Counted from the first letter of the stretch, positions 52,987 to 63,268 are shown. The stretch is 64,000 nucleotides of DNA from Streptomyces sp. NBC_00162 (GCF_024611995.1 NZ_CP102509.1:806001-870000), one strand, 5' to 3'. Program-made: numbers and translations. Notes: generated by a model not told the origin, from the letters alone.

Positions 52987-55647
52987 ATGGTACGGATGGA
53001 GCTTCGGCCGCATCAGCGTGAGGCCGTGGACGCGGTACTCAAGGCACTGGAGATGCCGGCTTCGGGCCGGCTCCCGGGCCAGGGGCTGCGCACCCAGGTG
53101 GTCATGGCCACCGGCTCGGGCAAGTCCCTGGTGGCGGCCAGGAGCGCGGCGGAACTGCGCGCACGCCGGGTGCTGGTGCTGGTGCCGTCGCTGGATCTGC
53201 TGACCCAGACAGAGGCAGCCTGGCGGGCGGGTGGTCGTACCGGCCCGGTGCTGGGGGTGTCGTCGCTTCGCGAGTCCGAGGCCGGATTCGCGAACACCAC
53301 CGCCCCGGACGAGCTCGTACGCTGGACTGCGCACCTGGAGCAGATCACGGTCTTCTCCACATACGCCTCACTCGGACTCGGGACCCTGGAGCGCGCACAC
53401 CACGCAGGTCTGCCGGCCTGGGATCTGATCGTGGTGGACGAGGCGCACCGGACGTCCGGGCGGATCGGCAAACCCTGGGCAGTGGTGCACGACAACGCCC
53501 GGATCCCGGCCGCCCGTCGGCTGTACATGACCGCGACTCCGCGGTTGTGGCAGGACGGGGAGGCCGAGCAGGATCAGGGCACGCCCGGTGAGCTCGTCGC
53601 GTCGATGGAGGACGACGAGAACGGCACCTTCGGTGCCCGCTGCCACACCCTGACCCTGTCGGAGGCCATCGACCGGAAGGTCGTCGCCCCCTACCAGGTC
53701 ATCGCCGTCGACGTAAGCGACCCGGGCCTGCAGACCACACAGCTCCTCGGCGTCGAGCAGCGCTCCGACCAGGTCCGCGGTGCCCGGCTCGCCGCCCTGC
53801 AGACCGCCCTGGTCAAGGCCGCCGCCGGTGGGAAGTTCCGCCGCACGCTCGTCTTCCACCACCAGGTCAAGGAAGCCGAAGCCTTCGCCGCCGGCCTGCC
53901 CGATGTCGCCGCGCAGCTCCACGCCCTCGACCCCGGACTGTATCCGGCGTCTGTGTGGGCGGACTGGGTGTGCGGGGAACACCCGCCCCTCTACCGGCGC
54001 CGGGTCCTCGAGGACTTCGCCGACGGCACCGCGGCCGACGGGACGGAGGTCGACAAGACGTTCCTCAGCTCCGTTCGGGTACTCGGTGAGGGTGTCGACA
54101 CCGCCACCTGCGACAGCGTGTTCTTCGCCGACCTGCGCGGTTCCATGCCCGACCTCGTCCAGGCGGTGGGCCGGGCGCTACGCATGCAGCCCGGCGAAGG
54201 GAAGACCGCCTCCCTCGTCGTCCCCGTCCTGCTGGGGCCCGGCGAGACGCCGGACGACATGCTCACCTCCCGCTCGTACGCCGACCTCGTAAAACTCCTC
54301 GAAGCACTGCGCGCCCACGACACCCGCATCGTCGAACGACTCGCGGAACCCCAGGCACCCAGCCGCTACACGCCTCTCTCCGAAGCCGAAAAGCCGGTGG
54401 AGTGGCACCCGGACGCCGGAGGCATCAGCGGCCCCGCCCATGCACTCCTGCGCTTCTCCACGCCCCGCAACCCCGCCAAACTCGCGGCTTTCATCAAGCT
54501 GCGCGTGCTCGAGCCGGAGAAGACGCACTGGCTGCGCGGGCTCGAAGCCGCGATGCTCTATCGCCAGGAACACGGCGATCTCCGCGTCCCCTTCACGTGC
54601 AAGGCCCCCACGTCCGAAGAGCAGGAGCAGGACCAGAAGCAGAGGACCGAAGCGGCTCTCGACGCACTGGAACACGCAGTCGTCGCGGACGAGCAGGAAG
54701 CGATCGACGAGACCCTGCTCGAGGCGGCGGCGGACGCCGAGGAACACCCGGTACGGTGGCCCGCCTCACTCGCCGGGTTCCCCCTCGGTCAGTGGATCGC
54801 CGACGCCCGCCGCAACCGCGCGGCCGGCCGTCTCGAACCCGGCAGGGTCAAGGCACTCGACGAGCTCGGCATGGTGTGGTCCGAACGCGACACCGCCTGG
54901 GAGGAAGGCATCACCGCGGCACGGGGGTGGGCCCAGGAACACGGGCACCTCCTCGCACCCGTCGATGCCGTCTGGCACGGGCAGCCCGTCGGAATCTGGC
55001 TCAAGAACGCGAGGGCGGCGGCACGGCGGATCATCCAGAACCAGCAGCGTGAAGCCGAGGGGCTGGAGCCCCTGCCGTTGGCGTGGTCGATGTCCCCGGA
55101 ACGGCGCGAGCAACTGGACGAGATCGATCCGGCCTGGTGCGCCGTCTGGCCGGTCGCCTGGCAACGCTGCTTCACCCTCGCACGCCGTCACCTGGAAGCC
55201 GGCGGACAGCTGCCTAGGGCACCCGGCGAGGCCACCGTCCAGGGCGAGGACCTCGGCCAATGGGTGACGGCGCAGCGCTACGGATGGGACAACCTCGCGG
55301 TCGGGCAGCAGTGGATGCTGGAGAACATCCTCGGCGTCCAGCCGGCCACCCCGCAGGAGAAGGCGAAAGCCGTGGGGCGGATCAGCCAAGCCGACAAATG
55401 GACCGTGAACGTGACGGCGGCCGCCCAGTTCTATGAACGGGAGGGCCACCTCACGGTCCCCCGCAAGCACGTCGAACCCGTGGCAGTCGACGACCGGGGA
55501 CTGCCCACGGGAGAGCCCGGACGTGGTCAGGAAGTACGCGACATCAAGCTCGGCGCCTTCATCGCCAACTGCCGGGTGAGAAGGGCTTCGCTGAGCGAGG
55601 AACGCATCGGACAGCTCGACGCCATCGGGATGAGATGGGCCGCCTGA
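52987..55647 (+). CDS. DEAD/DEAH-box helicase with helicase-associated (HA) repeats
   Basis: 886 residues. SF2 helicase core: Q-like RPHQREAVDAVL, Walker A VMATGSGKSLVA (41-47), DEAH in IVVDEAHRTSG, TAT in MTATPRLW and motif VI DLVQAVGRALRMQPG. From about 500 there are four HA repeats with the pattern YxxHGHLxxP...LGxWIxxxR (FPLGQWIADARRNRAAGRLE; VGIWLKNARAAARR; DLGQWVTAQRYGWDNLAV; KLGAFIANCRVRRASLSE). HA helicases are frequent near the ends of Streptomyces linear replicons and on plasmids, though also elsewhere. ATP-dependent nucleic-acid remodelling. Confidence 0.9.
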   Translation: MVRMELRPHQREAVDAVLKALEMPASGRLPGQGLRTQVVMATGSGKSLVAARSAAELRARRVLVLVPSLDLLTQTEAAWRAGGRTGPVLGVSSLRESEAGFANTTAPDELVRWTAHLEQITVFSTYASLGLGTLERAHHAGLPAWDLIVVDEAHRTSGRIGKPWAVVHDNARIPAARRLYMTATPRLWQDGEAEQDQGTPGELVASMEDDENGTFGARCHTLTLSEAIDRKVVAPYQVIAVDVSDPGLQTTQLLGVEQRSDQVRGARLAALQTALVKAAAGGKFRRTLVFHHQVKEAEAFAAGLPDVAAQLHALDPGLYPASVWADWVCGEHPPLYRRRVLEDFADGTAADGTEVDKTFLSSVRVLGEGVDTATCDSVFFADLRGSMPDLVQAVGRALRMQPGEGKTASLVVPVLLGPGETPDDMLTSRSYADLVKLLEALRAHDTRIVERLAEPQAPSRYTPLSEAEKPVEWHPDAGGISGPAHALLRFSTPRNPAKLAAFIKLRVLEPEKTHWLRGLEAAMLYRQEHGDLRVPFTCKAPTSEEQEQDQKQRTEAALDALEHAVVADEQEAIDETLLEAAADAEEHPVRWPASLAGFPLGQWIADARRNRAAGRLEPGRVKALDELGMVWSERDTAWEEGITAARGWAQEHGHLLAPVDAVWHGQPVGIWLKNARAAARRIIQNQQREAEGLEPLPLAWSMSPERREQLDEIDPAWCAVWPVAWQRCFTLARRHLEAGGQLPRAPGEATVQGEDLGQWVTAQRYGWDNLAVGQQWMLENILGVQPATPQEKAKAVGRISQADKWTVNVTAAAQFYEREGHLTVPRKHVEPVAVDDRGLPTGEPGRGQEVRDIKLGAFIANCRVRRASLSEERIGQLDAIGMRWAA

Positions 55648-55696
55648 ACCCTTGGGTACGCCAGGACTTCGACGACAGAGACCGGGCGGGGCCCTG

Positions 55697-56887
55697 CTAC
55701 CCGGGGAGGCGGAAGCCGTTGAAGAGGTCGTCCATGCCGCGCAAGGCCAGGCGGGCGGGGGTGACACGGACCGCGAGGTCACGGGCCGCCACCGCGAGCG
55801 GGTTGCGGAGGGCGCCCAGGCGGCCGACCCGGCGGGCGCGGACGCGTACGGCGTCGGTGCGGTCGCGGCGGGCGGCGGTGTACGCGGCGAGGGCGGCCGG
55901 GACGGAGTCCGTGCTGTCTCCGCCCTCTCCCCTCTCCCCGGCGGGAAGCAGGTGGGCGAGGACCGCCGCGTCCTCGATGGCCTGGCAGCCGCCCTGGCCG
56001 AGGTTGGGCGCCATGGCGTGGGCGGCGTCGCCCAGCCAGGCGATCCGGCCGTGGTGCAGGCGTGGGAGCGGGGCGGCCAGGTCGTAGAGGTCGTTTTGGA
56101 GGACGTCGGCGGGGTCGAGGCGGCCGACGCGGTCCAGCAGGGCCGGAATGGGGTCGTGCCACGAGCCGAAGCGGTGGCGGAGTTCGGCGCGGGGGTCGGC
56201 TGACCGGGTGCCTGCCGGGACGACCGCGGTGGCGTAGAGGTAATACCGGCCGTCGGAGAGCGGGGTCACGCCGAACCGCTCGCCCCGCCCCCAGGTCTCG
56301 CTCATGGCCGGTATACGGAGGTCCGGGGCGTCCACGACGGTCCGCCAGGCGGTCTCGCCGACGTAGTGCAGGCCGGGGTGGGCGGGGAAGTACGCCCGGC
56401 GCAGCGGGCTGTGGATGCCGTCGGCGGCGACGACCAGATCGGCGGGAAGGGCCGGGCCGGCTGCCGTACGGACGGTCGGGCGGCCCGCTGCGTCGTCGAC
56501 GGCGGTCACGGCGGTGCCGTAGCGAAGGGCGTCCGACGGCAGTGCGGCGGCCAGGGCGGCGGTGAGGGCCGGGCGCGGAACGGCGATCGGAGGCATGCCG
56601 TAGCGAGCCGCCATGTCGGCGGTGGCGCTCCGGGTCAGCCACTGGCCGTCGGAGCGGCGCACGCCCATCGTCGTGGGTACGGCGCTGCCGACGGCGCGGG
56701 CGGCGTCGACGCCGATGGTGTCGAGTGCGCGCAGGGCGTTGGGGGCGAGGCCGATCCCGGCGCCCGTGGTGGGGGGTTCGGGGGCGCGTTCGCAAACGGT
56801 GACGTGCCAGCCTCGGCGGTGCAGTGCGATGGCGGCCGTGAGGCCGCCGATTCCGGCCCCGACCACCACCGCGTGACGTTTCGGCAT
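55697..56887 (-). CDS. FAD-dependent monooxygenase
   Basis: 396 residues, GAGAGG upstream. GxGxxG in VVVGAGIGGLTAAIAL, the DG motif in DLVVAADGIHSPLRR and the GD motif in IAWLGDAAHAMAPNLGQGG define a PHBH-fold aromatic hydroxylase. Uses NAD(P)H and O2; substrate unknown. Its promoter carries two palindromes and it follows a truncated MarR gene. Confidence 0.9.
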   Translation of the reverse strand: MPKRHAVVVGAGIGGLTAAIALHRRGWHVTVCERAPEPPTTGAGIGLAPNALRALDTIGVDAARAVGSAVPTTMGVRRSDGQWLTRSATADMAARYGMPPIAVPRPALTAALAAALPSDALRYGTAVTAVDDAAGRPTVRTAAGPALPADLVVAADGIHSPLRRAYFPAHPGLHYVGETAWRTVVDAPDLRIPAMSETWGRGERFGVTPLSDGRYYLYATAVVPAGTRSADPRAELRHRFGSWHDPIPALLDRVGRLDPADVLQNDLYDLAAPLPRLHHGRIAWLGDAAHAMAPNLGQGGCQAIEDAAVLAHLLPAGERGEGGDSTDSVPAALAAYTAARRDRTDAVRVRARRVGRLGALRNPLAVAARDLAVRVTPARLALRGMDDLFNGFRLPG

Positions 56888-56916
56888 GGAACACCTCTCC
56901 GTTCGGTTTGGGCGTC

Positions 56917-56954
56917 CTCTACAGCTGCAGAGCCCTCACTCTACAGCTGTAGAG
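56917..56954. promoter_or_regulatory. two 16-bp operator palindromes before the monooxygenase
   Basis: CTCTACAGCTGTAGAG (56939-56954) is perfect; CTCTACAGCTGCAGAG (56917-56932) has one mismatched pair. Centres are 22 bp apart, so both lie on the same DNA face. Confidence 0.7.
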
Positions 56955-56978
56955 CGAGGGTGCTGCGCCGACGCCGGC

Positions 56979-57248
56979 TCACGGAGCGGTGACGGCCTGC
57001 TCCAGCAGGCCGTGAAGCGCGCGATGCTCCTGCGAAGTGAGGCCGGAAAGCCGGGAGTCCACGGCAAGGAGTGCGAGGAAACGTGTCCGCAGTGCGGCGC
57101 CCTCGGCAGTGAGGACGAGGTGCTTGGCGCGGCGGTCCGTGGGGTGCGGGTGGCGCTCGACCAGGCTCTGCTTCTCCAGCTTGTCGACGACGAAGGTGGT
57201 GTTGGAGGGCTCGCAGCTCATGCGTTCGGCGAGCTCCCGCATGGTCAC
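56979..57248 (-). pseudogene. MarR family regulator, N-terminus missing
   Basis: About 89 residues against ~145 for the family. Retains the recognition helix and wing (TMRELAERMSCEPSNTTFVV, VERHPHPTDRRAKHLVLTAE) and the C-terminal dimer helix, but the first ~55 residues are absent; a TGA lies 9 codons upstream. Normally it would be the partner of the monooxygenase operators. Its 5' part seems lost at a junction with the transporter gene. Confidence 0.65.
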
Positions 57249-57302
57249 CGGCTCTGCGATGACGACTCACAGGAGAGAACCCATGGCTGACTTGACGGTG
57301 GC

Positions 57303-59581
57303 TCAGGACGGACGACTGCGCCGGCCGGCGGGAATCCGCTCGATACGGCTGGGCGACACGAAGGTGTCGTCGGTGCCGACCGGGCCGCGGGGAAGCATCC
57401 AGTCCAGCCACTTCGGCAGCCACCAGTTGGTCCGGCCGAGGAGTGTCATGGTCGCCGGTACCAGCACCATGCGTACGACCGTGGCGTCGATGAAGATCGC
57501 GGTGGCCAGGCCGAGCCCGAACATTTTGGTGGAGGGGTCCTCGGCGACGGCGAAGGACAGGAAGACCGCCACCATGATGAGGGCGGCCGAGGTGATGATC
57601 CGGGCGGTGCCCGAGACGCCCTCAACGATCGCCGTGCCGTTGTCGCCGGTGCGCAGGTACTCCTCGCGTACGCGGGAGAGGAGGAACACCTCGTAGTCCA
57701 TCGACAGGCCGAACAGGATGGCGAAGAGGAACATCGGGATGAACGACACGATCGGAACCGTCGCTTCCAGCCCGATGAGTGCGCCTCCCCAGCCCCACTG
57801 GAAGACCGCGACCATGATGCCGTAGGCCGCGCCGATGCTCAGCAGATTCAGCAGTACCGCCTTGAGCGGTACGAGTATCGAGCGGAAGACCAGCATCAGC
57901 AGCAGGAACGACATCGCCAGCACGACGGCGACGACCACCGGCAGGCGTTGGCTGGTGCGTTGGCCCACATCGGACAGGCTCGCGGCGGCGCCGCCGACGT
58001 GGGCCCTGGCCGGGCCGTGCCCGATCGCCGTGGGCAGCACGTCGGTGCGCAGCCGGGCGATGGTGTCGGCCGTGGCCTTGTCCTGAGGGCTGGTGGTCGG
58101 GAACACCACGAGGGTCGCGATGCCGGTGGCCCGATCGATGTGCGTCGGCGCGACGGATGCGATGCCCGGATCCGCCGCGACCGTTGCGACGAGTCGGTCC
58201 AGCACTCCCGGATCACCGGTGGGGTCCGCGGCGATGACGAGGGGACCGTTGATGCCCGGGCCGAACCCCTCGGCGACGAGGTCGTAGGCCCGGCGCTCGG
58301 TACGGCTGTGGGGCAGTGAGCCGTCGTCGGGCAGACCGACGCGCAGGCCTAGCACGGGAAGCGTCACGGTCAGCAGCAGCCCCGCCGCGCCGACCGCGTA
58401 CGGCACCGGATGCCGGCTGACGTGCCCGATCCAGCGCCACCAACCGGCGGCGTCGGCGGCGCCCGCCACCGTGTCCCGCTGCCGTGCGAGTCGGCCCGGC
58501 TTCCCGGTCTGCAGAGCCCGGCCGATCCGGCCGGCCCGGGCCAGGCGCGGGCCCGCCGCGCCGAGGAAGGCTGGCAGCAGCGTCACCGACGCGAGCACCA
58601 TCGTCAGGACGACGATCGAGACGGCGAGCCCGCCCACCGTCATGAACGGCACGTTCGCGACCGCCAGGCCGAGGATCGACACGACGACGGTGCCGCCAGC
58701 GAAGACCACCGGCCGCCCCGCCGTTGCCACCGCTCGTCCGGCCGCCGCCTGCGGATCGAGCCCGCACGCGAGGTACTCCCGGTGCCTGGCGAGCACGAAC
58801 AGCGCGTAGTCGATGCCCACTCCGAGCCCGACCATGCTGCCCAGGACCGGTGCGAAGGTGGGGACCTCCGTCACCCCCGCCAGTACCGTCATCGTGGCGA
58901 CCCCTACGGTCAGCCCGAAGACCGCCATGCCGATCGGCAGCGCGGCGGCGACGAGCGAACCGAACGCCAGGAACAGGATCGCGGCCGCGGCGAGGAGGCC
59001 GATCAGCTCGCTCGCGCCGCCGTCGGGGTCGGAGAAGGCGTAGAAGAGGTTCCCCCCATCTCGATGCGCAGCGGCAGCTCGGCGCGCAGCCGGTCGCCGA
59101 GATCGACGAGGGCGTCGAGGTCTTCGGCCGACAGCCGGCTCTGGTCGGGGTACTGCACCCGGACGACCGCGATCCGCCCGTCGGCCGAAACGAGGCCGCC
59201 GCGCACGGTGGTGTCCCCGCCCGTGTCGAGCGCCCCCGCCGGGTCGCTCGTGCCGAGCACGTGCGGCAGCCGCTTCACCTCGGTCTGCAGCCGCGTGAGA
59301 GCGGTGCGCGCGCTGTCGTGGTCGAAGAACGTCGCACCGTCGTCGAGGGGTGTGACGACCACTTGGGCGGTCATCCCCTCCTGGCCGGTGCCTGCCCGCT
59401 CGATCAGTTCCGCGGCCCGTTGGGAGTCCAGTCCCGGAGCGGTCATCGAGTCCGCGGTCCGCCCGCCGAAGGCGACCGCTGCCAGGACGGCGAGCGTGGC
59501 GGCGATCAGCCATGCCGCGATCACCCGCCAGGGATGGCGGGCGGCGCTTGTGCCCAGGCGCAACAGGGCTTTCGAGAGCAT
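57303..59581 (-). pseudogene. MMPL/RND-type transporter, frameshifted
   Basis: About 759 residues when repaired. The N-terminal frame starts MLSKALLRLGTSAARHPWRV after GGAGGACCCG and breaks at LRIEMGG; the remainder begins NLFYAFSDPDGGASELIGLL in another frame. One more base in CCCCCC at 59052-59057 joins them. Two sets of membrane helices with GLGVGIDYALFVLARHREYL and FGLSMDYEVFLLSRVREEYL mark the duplicated MMPL core. Export of lipids or drugs is inferred. Divergent from a two-component system that may control it. Confidence 0.8.
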
Positions 59582-59743
59582 CGGGTCCTCCAACCACCTC
59601 GTCGGCCGTCCTTGTACGGCCGCCGATCCCGAGGCTCGTCGCCACGGCGCTGCGCGGCATCGGCCCGCGGGCCGCAGATCCGTCGGCCCCCGGGCGGAGT
59701 GACGACCCGTCCTTTCGGCCGATGCGCGGCACGCCGCGGTCCC

Positions 59744-59749
59744 TAAGCT
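59744..59749 (+). promoter_or_regulatory. -10 element TAAGCT of the two-component operon, leaderless
   Basis: TAAGCT lies 7 bases before the GTG at 59757, with no ribosome site between. Confidence 0.45.
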
Positions 59750-59756
59750 GAGAACC

Positions 59757-60929
59757 GTGCTCCGAGACGACCTGCGAACCCTGTGGACCGAACCCCGGCC
59801 GCCCGCCGCGCCCGCCCGGGTGCGGCGGGACTGGGCGCTGCTCGCCGCGGGCCTTGCCGGTGTGGCGCTGGAGGCCACCCTGCGCGAGAACGTCGTGTGG
59901 CGGCCGGTGGCGGTGGTGGTCACCGTATGGCTGTGCCTGCTGCCCCTGTGGCGCCGGACCCGCCCGCTGGCGATGGTGACGCTGGCGTTCGGCTCGGTGA
60001 TCCTGCTTCCGGTGGCCTCGCTCGTCGCCGCACCGCGCGAACCCGTCGGCCTGTACACCGGCGCGGTCGTGCTCGTGCTGGTGTACGCGCTGCCCCGGTG
60101 GGGATCGGGACGCGAGATCGTGCTGGGCGGCGCGGTGATCCTCGCGACCGGCGCGCTGTGTGTCGTCACGGACGGGACCCCGGTCGTCGAAAAGGTCGTG
60201 GGCTTCGTCTTCCTGCTGCTGCCCGGCGTGCTCGGGGCTGCCGTCCGGTTCCGGGTGACCGCTCGCGAGCGGCAGTTGGAGCAGGTGCGCTCCCGCGAGC
60301 GCGAGCAGCTCGCCCGGGAACTGCACGACACGGTGGCCCACCACGTGTCGGCCATGGTGATCATCGCCCAGGCGGGCCGGGTGCTCGCGGGCACCGACCC
60401 GTCCGCCGCCGTCGAGGCGCTGGAGGGGGTCGAGGAGGAAGGGGCGCGCACGCTGGAGGAAATGCGCGCCATGGTCGCCGCGCTGCGCGACCTCGGGGTC
60501 GGCGCCGAGCTGGCGCCCCCTGCCGGAGTCGCGGATCTGGAGCGCCTGGTGCGCACCCCTGGTGGCCGCCTCAGGGTCGACCTGGGGCTCGACGGCGAAC
60601 TGGACGCACTGCCCCCGGCCGTGGACGCGGCCGTTTACCGGATCGTGCAGGAGTCGGTGACCAACGCGCTGCGCCATGCGGTCGACGCGACCGAGCTCGT
60701 CGTTCGGGTCACCGCGGAACGGCACACGGTACGGGTGAGCGTGCGCGACAACGGCCGGCGCACCGGCCGGGGTCGCGACGGATACGGACTTACCGGACTG
60801 CGCGAGCGCGCGACCCTGCTCGGCGGCACACTACGAGCCGGGCCGGGTACCGACCGGGGCTGGGATGTCGAAGCCGAACTGCCGAGAGCGAGGAGCGAGA
60901 GCGGTGTCCATTCGCGTCCTCGTCGCTGA
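59757..60929 (+). CDS. two-component sensor histidine kinase (HisKA_3, NarL type)
   Basis: 390 residues. Four to five membrane helices in the first 160 residues, then the dimerisation/phospho-acceptor helix REQLARELHDTVAHHVSAMV with His190, and an HATPase with AVYRIVQESVTNALRHAVDA and GYGLTGLRERATLLGG. Senses through the membrane and phosphorylates the overlapping response regulator. Operon with the next gene. Confidence 0.9.
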   Translation: MLRDDLRTLWTEPRPPAAPARVRRDWALLAAGLAGVALEATLRENVVWRPVAVVVTVWLCLLPLWRRTRPLAMVTLAFGSVILLPVASLVAAPREPVGLYTGAVVLVLVYALPRWGSGREIVLGGAVILATGALCVVTDGTPVVEKVVGFVFLLLPGVLGAAVRFRVTARERQLEQVRSREREQLARELHDTVAHHVSAMVIIAQAGRVLAGTDPSAAVEALEGVEEEGARTLEEMRAMVAALRDLGVGAELAPPAGVADLERLVRTPGGRLRVDLGLDGELDALPPAVDAAVYRIVQESVTNALRHAVDATELVVRVTAERHTVRVSVRDNGRRTGRGRDGYGLTGLRERATLLGGTLRAGPGTDRGWDVEAELPRARSESGVHSRPRR

Positions 60930-61566
60930 CGACCAGACGATCATCCGCACCGGGTTGCGGATCATGCTGAACGCCCAGCCCGGCATCGAGGTGGTCGGCG
61001 AGGCCGCCGACGGGCGGGAAGCGGTACGCCTGGCCCGCGAACTACGCCCCGACGTCTGCCTGTTCGACATCCGCATGCCCGTACTCGACGGGCTCGAGGC
61101 CACCCGGCTGATCGCCGGCCCGGGCGTCGCCGACCCGCTGGTCGTGGTCGTCATCACCACGTTCGACCTCGACGAGTACGTCTACGGCTCACTGCGTGCC
61201 GGCGCCCGCGGATTCCTCCTCAAGGACACGGGACCGGACCTGCTGGCGCAGGCCGTACGGTCGGCGTCCGACGGTGAGGCGCTCATCGCGCCCAGCGTCA
61301 CCGTCCGTCTGCTCCGGGCATTCGCGGACCTGCCCGCCGGCCGGCCCGTGGCCCAGCCGGTCTCCCCCGTCACCGCCCGGGAGGAGCAGGTGCTCCTCGC
61401 CGTCGCTCGCGGGCTGACCAACACCGAGATCGCCGATGCACTGCACATCAGCCTCAGCACGGTGAAGACGCATCTGGCCAGCCTGATGGCCAAACTCGGC
61501 GCCCGCAACCGGGTCGAGATCGCGATGTGGGCCTACGAAACGCGCCGTATCCTCCCCGGAACCTGA
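60904..61566 (+). CDS. NarL/LuxR-family response regulator
   Basis: 220 residues, GTG with GAGGAG upstream, overlapping the kinase by 26 bases. Receiver domain with DD at 9-10, phospho-Asp55 in CLFDIRMPVLDG and Lys in FLLKDTGPDLL; LuxR HTH in PVTAREEQVLLAVARGLTNT and HISLSTVKTHLASLMAKLGA. Likely targets include its own operon and the divergent MMPL gene. Confidence 0.95.
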   Translation: MSIRVLVADDQTIIRTGLRIMLNAQPGIEVVGEAADGREAVRLARELRPDVCLFDIRMPVLDGLEATRLIAGPGVADPLVVVVITTFDLDEYVYGSLRAGARGFLLKDTGPDLLAQAVRSASDGEALIAPSVTVRLLRAFADLPAGRPVAQPVSPVTAREEQVLLAVARGLTNTEIADALHISLSTVKTHLASLMAKLGARNRVEIAMWAYETRRILPGT

Positions 61567-62119
61567 GCCGGGTGCCGGGCCATGTCCCATGAGTCCCCGC
61601 CGGGACATCAGTGAGGGCGACGGCGGCGGCCAGGTTGCCTCCGGCGCTGTCGCCGGCCACGGCGAGGCGGTCGCGGCGGCCGCCGTAGTCGTCGATGTGG
61701 TCGGCGACGTGGTGGGCGGCGGCGAGGCAGTCGTCGTAGGCGGCGGGGAAGGGGTGCTCGGGGGCGAGGCGGTAGTCGACGGCCACGACCACGGTGTGCA
61801 CGTCGCGGCACATCCGCCGGGTGACGTCGTCGTGGGTGTCGAGGTCGCCGGTGAGCCAGCCACCGCCGTGGAAGAAGACCACCGTGGGAACGGGTCCGCC
61901 GCCTTCGGGCCGGTAGACGCGCACGGGGATCTGCCCGGCAGGGCTGGGGACGGCGGTGTTCTCCACCGAGCCGACCTCGATCGGCTCCCGCAGTGCGACG
62001 CCGGCGCCCATCCGGCGGTTCGCCTCGCGCAGCACCTCGGGGTCGGTGTCGATGACCCGGGGGACGGGGTGGGCGTTGACCTGGTCGAGTATGGCCGCGA
62101 TGGACGGGTCGACGGGCAT
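61454..62119 (-). pseudogene. HSL-family alpha/beta hydrolase, C-terminally truncated
   Basis: The first ~180 residues are a normal hormone-sensitive-lipase-like esterase: VVFFHGGGWLTGDLDTHDDV (oxyanion HGGG) and nucleophile LAVAGDSAGGNLAAAVALTD. After this the frame continues into sequence antisense to the response regulator and stops at 61454. The Asp and His of the triad, ~120 residues, are missing. No frameshift rescue exists because only ~40 bases separate the break from the neighbouring gene, so this is a true truncation. Confidence 0.75.
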
Positions 62120-62223
62120 GGGAGGCACCTTTCCTTCGTGGGGTGCGCCGAGGGGCACGTGGGGACGTGGCAGTCCGCGTCTTTGCTTCGCATCGTGCGC
62201 GCGCGGCGCGGATGCTGCTGAGG

Positions 62224-63233
62224 TCAGGGGCGCAGGATCAGCCGGATCGGGTCGCCTTCCTTGGTGTGCAGGCGCTGGACGGCCTTGGCGGCTTCCTCGA
62301 GCGGCAGCACGTCGGTGATGGAGCGGGAGAAGTCCAGCCGGCCGCCTTCGGCCAGGGCGATCAGCTGCGGGACGGCGTTCCCCTCGGAGCCGTAGTGGCC
62401 GAGGATCTGGTGCTGCAGATAGCTGAAGAGCGTGCCGTTGGCGACCGTGAGCGGCTTGTCGGTCAGTCCGACCAGGACCAGCCGTCCCTTGGCCGCGAGG
62501 ACGCTCAGGGCCTGCTCACGGACGGCGGCGACGCCGGCGAAGTCGAAGGCGACCTCCAGTGCCCGGTCGCCGGTGGCGGCCAGGACCTGCTCGCGCAGCC
62601 GGGGGTCGGCGGGGTCCAGGGCCAGGTCGGCACCGAAGTCCAGGGCACGCCGGCGGGCGGCCGGTGCCGGGTCGACGGCGATGATCGGATAGGCCCCGAC
62701 AGCGCGCAGCAGCTGGACGGCGTGGGCACCCAGTCCCCCGATGCCCCAGACTCCGACGGACTGAGCCGGGCGGACCCCGGCGGTGGTGGTGACGGCTCCC
62801 CAGGGGTGGAGACCGCGTCCGGGATGATCGCTCCCTGCTCGAAGGGGATCGAGTCGGGCAGCGCGCACAGGGTGTCGACGCCGGCCTGTGCGTACTCAGC
62901 CCAGCCGCCGTCGTAGTCGACGCCTCGAGTGAGGAGGCGGCCGTCGCGGACCTCGCCCGCCTGCAGCACGACCCGCTGCCCGACCGCCCAGCCGGTCGCC
63001 TCCGGTCCGAGCCGGGCGATCGTCCCGGCGACCTCGTGCCCCAGGGTGACGGTGTCGCTCTGCAGGTGGGCCGGTGTGAGGGTGCCGTCGATCAGGTGGA
63101 CGTCGGACAGGCACACGCCCGCCGCCTCGACCTTCACCAGCACCTGCCCGACACCGGGCACGGGCCTGGGCACGTCCTGGACGGTCAGTGTGCGGGAGGG
63201 GAGGTGCAGCCGTGCGGCGCGCATGAGGTCCAT
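62224..63233 (-). pseudogene. zinc-containing alcohol dehydrogenase, frameshifted
   Basis: The first frame (MDLMRAARLHLPSRTLTVQD; zinc motif GHEVAGTIARLG; VCLSDVHL catalytic Cys) breaks at PDAVSTP; the second carries the Rossmann fold VGVWGIGGLGAHAVQLLRAV. One more base in GGGG at 62813-62816 gives STPWGAVTTTAGV, a complete ~336-residue MDR enzyme. The structural-zinc four-Cys lobe is absent, as in several MDR subgroups. Divergent from a TetR regulator with two operators between. Confidence 0.8.
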
Positions 63234-63268
63234 GGCGGTTCGTCCGTTCCGGTCGGCGGCCTGCGCAC

